Shown here: piece by piece, positions 59,243-64,000 of the stretch
How the letters are laid out: each line of letters opens with the position of its first letter
Position numbering within the stretch: the stretch's first letter is position 1
DNA from: Fluviicoccus keumensis
Lineage (GTDB): Bacteria > Pseudomonadota > Gammaproteobacteria > Pseudomonadales > Moraxellaceae
Reading direction: 5' to 3'
Assembly (NCBI RefSeq): GCF_004217445.1
Contig: NZ_SHKX01000011.1
Coordinates: 305,163-369,162 of the forward strand
Length of the DNA: 64,000 nt
Made by a program: the position numbers and the translations under genes
Notes under the pieces: generated by a model
What the model was told of the DNA's origin: nothing
What the model saw: only the letters and a program-made list of their open reading frames with translations
Database searches by the model: none

Positions 59243-60303
59243 TCCGCATGCCGTTGCAACGCCCACGCCACATGCTCCCGCACCATCGCCGACTCATCTT
59301 CCTTTCGCGCTGTCAGCGCCGCCAGCACTTCCGGTAAACGCGGCGCGTTTCCCAGGCCGACGGCGATATTGCGCAGGAAATTTTCATAGCCGGTGCGTCG
59401 CAACGGCGAGCCTTCGGTCTTGCGCAAGAACTCTTCCTCGGTCCAGCCAAACAACACCCATAACGGCGAGTTTTCCAATCCATGCCGGGGGCGAAAATCC
59501 GCTTCCGCCGACAGCTTGGCGTAACGGTTCCACGGGCAGATCAGCTGGCAGTCGTCGCAACCGAAAATGCGGTTGCCGATCAGCGGCCGCAACTCGACAG
59601 GAATGCTGCCCTGGTATTCGATGGTCAGGTAGGAAATACAGCGACGCGCATCCAGCTCGTAAGGGCCGGTAAAGGCCTGCGTCGGGCAGATGTCCAGACA
59701 GGCGCGGCAGGAGCCGCAATGCGAACTCACCGCCTCGTCACGCGGCAGCGCCAGCGTGGTGAACAGCTCTCCCAGGAAGAAAAAGGAACCGGCCTGACGG
59801 TGAATCAGCATGGTGTTCTTGCCGATCCAGCCCAGCCCGGCCTGTTCGGCCACCGCCCGCTCCAGCACCGGCGCGGAGTCTACAAAGACGCGGTGCCCCG
59901 AACCTTCGACCACAGTCTGCAGCCGGTCGGCCAGTTGTTGCAGGCGTTTGCGCAACGTCTTGTGGTAGTCGCGGCCGCGTGCATAGCGGGAAATGACTCC
60001 GGTCGCTGGTTCTTGGGGCACATGGCGGTGGCGTGGGGCGTCCACCAGATAATCCAGCCGCACGCTGATGATGCTTTGCACGCCTTCCACCAGCAGTTCC
60101 GGCCGCCAGCGTTTTTCGCCATGCGAGGCCATCCATGCCATTTCCCCCTGATAGCCCTTGTCCAGCCACCGTTGCAGATGGTCGCCGTGATCGCCCAGGT
60201 CCAGGCCGCTGATGCCCACCTGTCCGAAGCCCAGCTCCGCGCCCCATTGCCGGATCAGCGTCGCCAGGGTGGCGGCGTCAGGCGTGGTCGGGATTTTTTC
60301 CAT
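59239..60303 (-). CDS. queG: Epoxyqueuosine reductase QueG
   Basis: A 354-residue iron-sulfur and cobalamin enzyme. Two [4Fe-4S] clusters are shown by CGSCRACLDICP and CDDCQLICPW. The DSAPVLERAVAEQAGLGWIGK segment is typical. It performs the last step of queuosine synthesis on tRNA. Its stop overlaps the symporter stop by 4 bases (convergent). Confidence 0.94.
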   Translation of the reverse strand: MEKIPTTPDAATLATLIRQWGAELGFGQVGISGLDLGDHGDHLQRWLDKGYQGEMAWMASHGEKRWRPELLVEGVQSIISVRLDYLVDAPRHRHVPQEPATGVISRYARGRDYHKTLRKRLQQLADRLQTVVEGSGHRVFVDSAPVLERAVAEQAGLGWIGKNTMLIHRQAGSFFFLGELFTTLALPRDEAVSSHCGSCRACLDICPTQAFTGPYELDARRCISYLTIEYQGSIPVELRPLIGNRIFGCDDCQLICPWNRYAKLSAEADFRPRHGLENSPLWVLFGWTEEEFLRKTEGSPLRRTGYENFLRNIAVGLGNAPRLPEVLAALTARKEDESAMVREHVAWALQRHAD

Positions 60304-60369
60304 GTCGGACTCAATAGCGGGGGTGAAGCGTGATTATAATCGGAAGATAAAATCGGGAAGCGCTCCATC

Positions 60370-61815
60370 ATGGAAAAACATGTTTACAACTCACGCCAGA
60401 TCCGTGACATCGAGCAAAAGGCTTTTGCCAGCGGTATAGCTTCCGAGTCACTGATGCAGCGCGCCGGCTCGGCTGTTTTTACCTTGATGCGCCAGCAGTT
60501 TTCGCAGGCCCGCAAGATCGTGGTGCTCTGCGGTCCCGGAAACAATGGCGGGGACGGTTATGTGGTCGCGCGTCTGGCCAGGGAAGCAGGCCTGGATGTC
60601 TGCGTGCAGTTCAGCGCCCCGCCTAAAACCCAGGACGCCAAGACCATGGCGGCGCTTTGTGAACAGACCGGCGTCGTCATGTCGCCGTGGGATGGATCAC
60701 TGAAGCCGGCGGAAATTTACGTCGATGCCCTGCTTGGCATCGGTCTGAATGCGCCCGTGACCGGCATGCTGGCCGCCATGGTTTCGGCGCTGAATCATTT
60801 GGGACGTCCCGTTGTCGCCATTGACGTTCCGTCCGGCATCAATGCGGACTCCGGAGCCGTCATGGGCATGGCCGTCAGGGCGGCGTTGACGGTGACCTTC
60901 ATTGGCTACAAACCGGGTTTGCTGACGGGTGAGGGCGCTTCCCATACCGGCAGACTGGTTCTGAAGCACCTGCGGTTGACGCCGCATTTTTATCCGCCTA
61001 CCGGTGTCGCCGGATACCTGTCGCAGGAAGAGCTGCGGTTTCCACGGCGTCCCCGTAATGCGCACAAGGGCAATTTCGGGCATGTTCTGGTGATTGGCGG
61101 CGACGAGGGCATGGGCGGCGCCGTGATGATGGCGGCGGAGGCGGCCCTGAGAGCCGGGGCAGGGCGGGTTTCGGTAGCCACCCATCCGACGCACGTCTCG
61201 GCACTGTTGGCCCGATGCCCCGAGGTGATGGTGCGCGGACTGACTCATGCGGAAGACCTTGTGCTGATGATGGAGTCGGCGGACATGATGGTGGTCGGGC
61301 CCGGCCTGGGGCGGCTGGCCTGGGGGCAACGTTTGTGGGCGCTGGTTCGGGAGTCCCAAAAACCGATGGTGGTGGATGCGGATGCGCTCTTCTGGCTGGC
61401 GCAGGAGCCTTTCAAGCGGGATAACCGGGTATTGACGCCGCATCCCGGCGAGGCGGGCCTGTTGCTGGAATCCTACGCCGCCCGCATCCAGGATATCCGG
61501 CCCGAAGCCGCGCAGAGTCTGGTTGAACGATACGGCGGCGTGGTGGTTCTGAAAGGGGCGGGAACCCTGGTGTGCTCCAGCGAGGGGATGTCGTTATGCC
61601 CGGCGGGTAACCCCGGGATGGCGACAGCCGGGATGGGCGACATCCTGGCGGGATTGATGGGCGGCTTGTGCGCCCAGTTCGGGATTTCCCTGAAGACAGC
61701 GGGGGAAGCGGTGCTGGTGCACGCATTGGCCGGCGATGCGGCCGCGACCGGCGGTCAGCGCGGACTGCTGGCGACGGACTTGTTACCACACATAAGAGAG
61801 TTGATGAACCGATGA
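60370..61815 (+). CDS. nnr: Bifunctional NAD(P)H-hydrate epimerase / ADP-dependent dehydratase
   Basis: A 481-residue fusion. The N-terminal YjeF epimerase domain (1-~205) has GPGNNGGDGYVVAR and DVPSGINADSG. The C-terminal dehydratase domain (from ~225) has GGDEGMGGA, GPGLGRLAWG, LTPHPGEA and GNPGMATAGMGD. It repairs hydrated NADH and NADPH. The stop overlaps the tsaE start in an ATGA junction. A consensus -10 TATAAT at 60335-60340 lies 30 bases upstream. Confidence 0.95.
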   Translation: MEKHVYNSRQIRDIEQKAFASGIASESLMQRAGSAVFTLMRQQFSQARKIVVLCGPGNNGGDGYVVARLAREAGLDVCVQFSAPPKTQDAKTMAALCEQTGVVMSPWDGSLKPAEIYVDALLGIGLNAPVTGMLAAMVSALNHLGRPVVAIDVPSGINADSGAVMGMAVRAALTVTFIGYKPGLLTGEGASHTGRLVLKHLRLTPHFYPPTGVAGYLSQEELRFPRRPRNAHKGNFGHVLVIGGDEGMGGAVMMAAEAALRAGAGRVSVATHPTHVSALLARCPEVMVRGLTHAEDLVLMMESADMMVVGPGLGRLAWGQRLWALVRESQKPMVVDADALFWLAQEPFKRDNRVLTPHPGEAGLLLESYAARIQDIRPEAAQSLVERYGGVVVLKGAGTLVCSSEGMSLCPAGNPGMATAGMGDILAGLMGGLCAQFGISLKTAGEAVLVHALAGDAAATGGQRGLLATDLLPHIRELMNR

Positions 61816-62273
61816 CCGAATTGGTAGTCATGGCCCATGACGAGGCGGCCATGGAATTGGCGGGTCGAAAGCTGGGCGAATCCCTGCCGGACGGGGGCGT
61901 GGTTTACCTGCAAGGCACGCTGGGCGCGGGCAAGACCACACTCAGTCGCGGCCTCATACGCGCCCGCGGCCATGCGGGCGCGGTGAAAAGCCCTACCTAT
62001 ACGCTGGTTGAGCCTTACGAGCTCACGGATGGCCCGGTATACCACTTCGACCTTTATCGGCTGCGCGATCCGGAAGAGCTGGAGTTGATGGGAATCCGCG
62101 ATTATTTCACCCCGGAAGCGTTGCTGCTGGTGGAGTGGCCGGAAAAGGGGGGGGGATTGTTGCCAAACCCGGATATTCAACTGGAGATTGCTGTTGTTCC
62201 GGAAGGCCGTCGTCTAACATTCACCGCTTTATCCAACCGTGGACAGGCCGCACTGGCCCGATTTCCTGCATGA
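61812..62273 (+). CDS. tsaE: tRNA t6A synthesis ATPase TsaE
   Basis: A 153-residue P-loop protein with Walker A GTLGAGKT (35-42), KSPTYTLVE, HFDLYRL and LLVEWPEKG. It works with TsaB and TsaD to make t6A37 on tRNA. A nine-G run (62147-62155) encodes Lys-Gly-Gly-Gly after that Glu-Trp-Pro-Glu. Its stop overlaps the amidase start (ATGA). Confidence 0.94.
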   Translation: MTELVVMAHDEAAMELAGRKLGESLPDGGVVYLQGTLGAGKTTLSRGLIRARGHAGAVKSPTYTLVEPYELTDGPVYHFDLYRLRDPEELELMGIRDYFTPEALLLVEWPEKGGGLLPNPDIQLEIAVVPEGRRLTFTALSNRGQAALARFPA

Positions 62274-64000
62274 GAGCTTTCCGACTGCTGCCGCCCCTGT
62301 TGCTGGGGCTTTGCACCCTCCAGGCCATGGCGGCCACCATTACCGGCGTCCGTTCCTGGCGCGCTCCTGACAACACCCGCGTCGTCCTCGACCTCAGCGA
62401 ACCGGTGCGGTACACGCTCGCCAGCCAGGATGACCGGCAGGTGGTGATCGAGCTGGAAAACACCGAGCTGGGCGTGGCTTTGCCCTTGCTGCCGTCCCAT
62501 GTCGGCCTGGTGCACGAAATTCTCTTTCAACCCGCCGGTAATCGCAAACGCCTGGTGATCAATCTGTCCGGTAGCGTGCGGCCGCAGGTCTTCGTACTGC
62601 CCGCGAACGATAAATACGGTCCCCGCCTGGTGATTGACCTGTTTGACAAGGTTACCCTGGAGCCGACCCAGACGCCCGAGCCCGAAGAGCCGGTGACAGA
62701 AAGCGGCGAAAACCGCGGACGGCCGGTGATCGTGGCCATTGATGCCGGGCATGGCGGTGAAGATCCCGGCGCGATCGGCGGAGCGGGCAACCACGAGAAG
62801 GATGTCACGCTGGCCATTGCCCGCCGTCTGGCCGAAAACTTCCGCAAGGCCCCCGGCTTTCGCGCCTACCTGACGCGGGACGGAGACTACTTCATCCCGC
62901 TGCAGGATCGTCGCAAGATTGCCCGCAACCGCTACAAGGCCGACATATTCATCAGCATCCACGCGGACTCCGCGCCATCGCCGCTGGCGCGCGGCGCGTC
63001 GGTTTTCGCCTTGTCCCGCAAGGGGGCCAACACAGCCACCTCGCGTTTCGCCGCCACCCTGGCGGATCATGAAAACAAGGCCGACCAGATCGGCGGTGTG
63101 TACATGCCGGAGAGCGGCGACAGCATGCTGGCTTCCGTGCTGGCGGACATGGTGGTGGAAGGATCGTTGTCGCACAGCCTGCAAATGGGCAGTTCGATTC
63201 TGGGACGGCTGGATAATCTGGGGTCTCTCCATACCCGTCATGTGGAACAGGCGGGTTTTGCCGTTTTGAAAGAGCCCGGCATGATCTCGGTGCTGGTGGA
63301 AACAGGATTCATATCCAATCCGGAAGAAGAGCGCCTGTTGACCAGCATGGATCATCAACAGGATGTGGCGCGCGCGGTCTTTACCGGGGTCAAGAGCTTT
63401 CTGGAGAAATATCCCCTGACCGGCTCCTATTTTGCCTGGAACAAGGAAAATCGGTCGCGGAAGGGGCGTCGCAACGCCATCGCTTCCGTGGTTGCCGCCA
63501 AGCCGGTGGAGATCACCCCGCCTTCTGCGGAAAAGCTGCTGGACAAGCCCGATGCCATCCAGACCGCCTTGGTGGCCGCTAAACCGCCGGTAAGCGAGCC
63601 GGCTCAGGTCAAGGTGACGTCGGATAAGGTTTCTGCCGAGAAACCCGTTTCCACTCCCGCAGACGACAAGGGAGCACCCAAGACCTTGCCGAAAGCCAGC
63701 CTGCCGATGTCGCTGGAGGATTTTGCAGGAGGCGTTCCGGACAAGGCTCCGGTGGTCGTTTCCACTGCGCCCGCCACCAAGAAAGTCGAACCCAGACATA
63801 AGCCCTCCAAGCCGGAAGCCAAGCCCAAGCAGGCCGAGGTGGTTAAACCGACGCCTGAAATGAAGGCTGAAAAACCGGCGCAATCGCCCAAGGCGGAGAT
63901 CAAACCCACGGAGACGGCACCCGCCAAAGCGGCTCCGGTCAAGGAGAAGGCCGGCACTGCCAAGCCTGAACCGGAGATCGCCAAGCCAAAGCCGGCTGAC
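62270..64000 (+). CDS. N-acetylmuramoyl-L-alanine amidase, AmiC/AmiB type (3' end outside window)
   Basis: 577 residues are visible and the frame stays open to the window end. Signal peptide (1-~21), AMIN domain (~22-125), Pro/Glu linker, then an Amidase_3 domain (~152-383) with zinc ligands His161, Glu176 and His231 and catalytic Glu344 (VLVETGFISN). It cleaves the peptide from glycan to split daughter cells at the septum, normally activated by EnvC or NlpD. A helix insert after residue ~265 would block the site until activation, as in AmiB/C. After residue ~391 comes a long Lys/Pro/Ala/Glu-rich tail, with no LysM domain before the window ends. The nnr-tsaE-amidase order is the usual one, with mutL expected next. 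Confidence 0.93.
   Translation, partial: MRAFRLLPPLLLGLCTLQAMAATITGVRSWRAPDNTRVVLDLSEPVRYTLASQDDRQVVIELENTELGVALPLLPSHVGLVHEILFQPAGNRKRLVINLSGSVRPQVFVLPANDKYGPRLVIDLFDKVTLEPTQTPEPEEPVTESGENRGRPVIVAIDAGHGGEDPGAIGGAGNHEKDVTLAIARRLAENFRKAPGFRAYLTRDGDYFIPLQDRRKIARNRYKADIFISIHADSAPSPLARGASVFALSRKGANTATSRFAATLADHENKADQIGGVYMPESGDSMLASVLADMVVEGSLSHSLQMGSSILGRLDNLGSLHTRHVEQAGFAVLKEPGMISVLVETGFISNPEEERLLTSMDHQQDVARAVFTGVKSFLEKYPLTGSYFAWNKENRSRKGRRNAIASVVAAKPVEITPPSAEKLLDKPDAIQTALVAAKPPVSEPAQVKVTSDKVSAEKPVSTPADDKGAPKTLPKASLPMSLEDFAGGVPDKAPVVVSTAPATKKVEPRHKPSKPEAKPKQAEVVKPTPEMKAEKPAQSPKAEIKPTETAPAKAAPVKEKAGTAKPEPEIAKPKPAD

Noticed and set aside
60335..60340. Promoter for nnr or queG around the palindromic ATTATAAT
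   Set aside because: A consensus -10 exists on both strands, but neither has a recognisable -35 at the right distance.
62177..63883. 568-codon minus-strand frame opposite tsaE and the amidase
   Set aside because: Composition typical of an antisense shadow; the amidase catalytic residues are intact on plus.
1..64000. CRISPR arrays, rRNA genes, transposases, prophage genes
   Set aside because: No regularly spaced repeats, rRNA sequence, transposase or phage structural motifs were seen on either strand.

Overview
The window reads as about 64 kb of GC-rich core chromosome from a gammaproteobacterium. I infer this from gene order rather than any single gene. The runs radC / coaBC-dut-algC-argB, ntrB-ntrC ... 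trmL / secB-grxC-rhodanese, rsgA / orn ... queG / nnr-tsaE-amiC, and rpsF-rpsR-rplI ... dnaB-alr match the order I know from Pseudomonas and relatives. Other traits fit less well with Pseudomonas: a glycine cleavage system with a two-subunit P protein, and an ECF sigma / DUF3619-like / DUF3106 cluster more familiar from betaproteobacteria. I do not assign a genus. The window opens inside a PstS-like gene and closes inside an N-acetylmuramoyl-L-alanine amidase gene.

Layout. 1-5 kb: end of a PstS-like binding protein, an FG-GAP repeat lipoprotein, an unrecognised mosaic gene with an AT-rich 3' half between 13-bp direct repeats, tRNA-Arg(CCG) and a cytochrome c5-like protein. 5-9 kb: DUF2788 protein, Rep helicase, a short-chain dehydrogenase and the fluoride exporter CrcB. 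9-15 kb: gcvT-gcvH-gcvPA-gcvPB with REP-like repeats inside the operon, then rlmI. 15-24 kb: ilvA/rpiA, trxC, radA, a HEAT-like lipoprotein, alr, dnaB and the rplI-rpsR-rpsF operon. 24-31 kb: radC, coaBC, dut, a long membrane-anchored AlgC, argB, a coiled-coil exported protein and a TauE/SafE permease. 31-47 kb: a GGDEF/EAL protein and a complete Pil-Chp chemosensory cluster (pilG, H, I, J, K, chpA, B, C) that controls type IV pili and twitching. 47-51 kb: rimO and ntrBC with sigma-54-type promoter sequences. 51-54.5 kb: a compact minus-strand operon with an ECF sigma factor, a membrane partner and several exported proteins. 54.5-64 kb: trmL, secB-grxC-rhodanese, rsgA, orn, a dicarboxylate symporter, queG, nnr, tsaE and the amidase.

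Most of the window is housekeeping. The places most worth a second look are: the ECF sigma operon, whose members are translationally coupled and largely exported; the mosaic gene beside tRNA-Arg; the giant ChpA with a near-identical tandem Hpt duplication and a repeated Thr-Leu-Ile-x-Met-Pro linker motif; the GGDEF/EAL protein with a decayed MHYT-like sensor and an altered EAL residue; and a three-hairpin element downstream of alr. I found no CRISPR array, prophage, transposase or rRNA.
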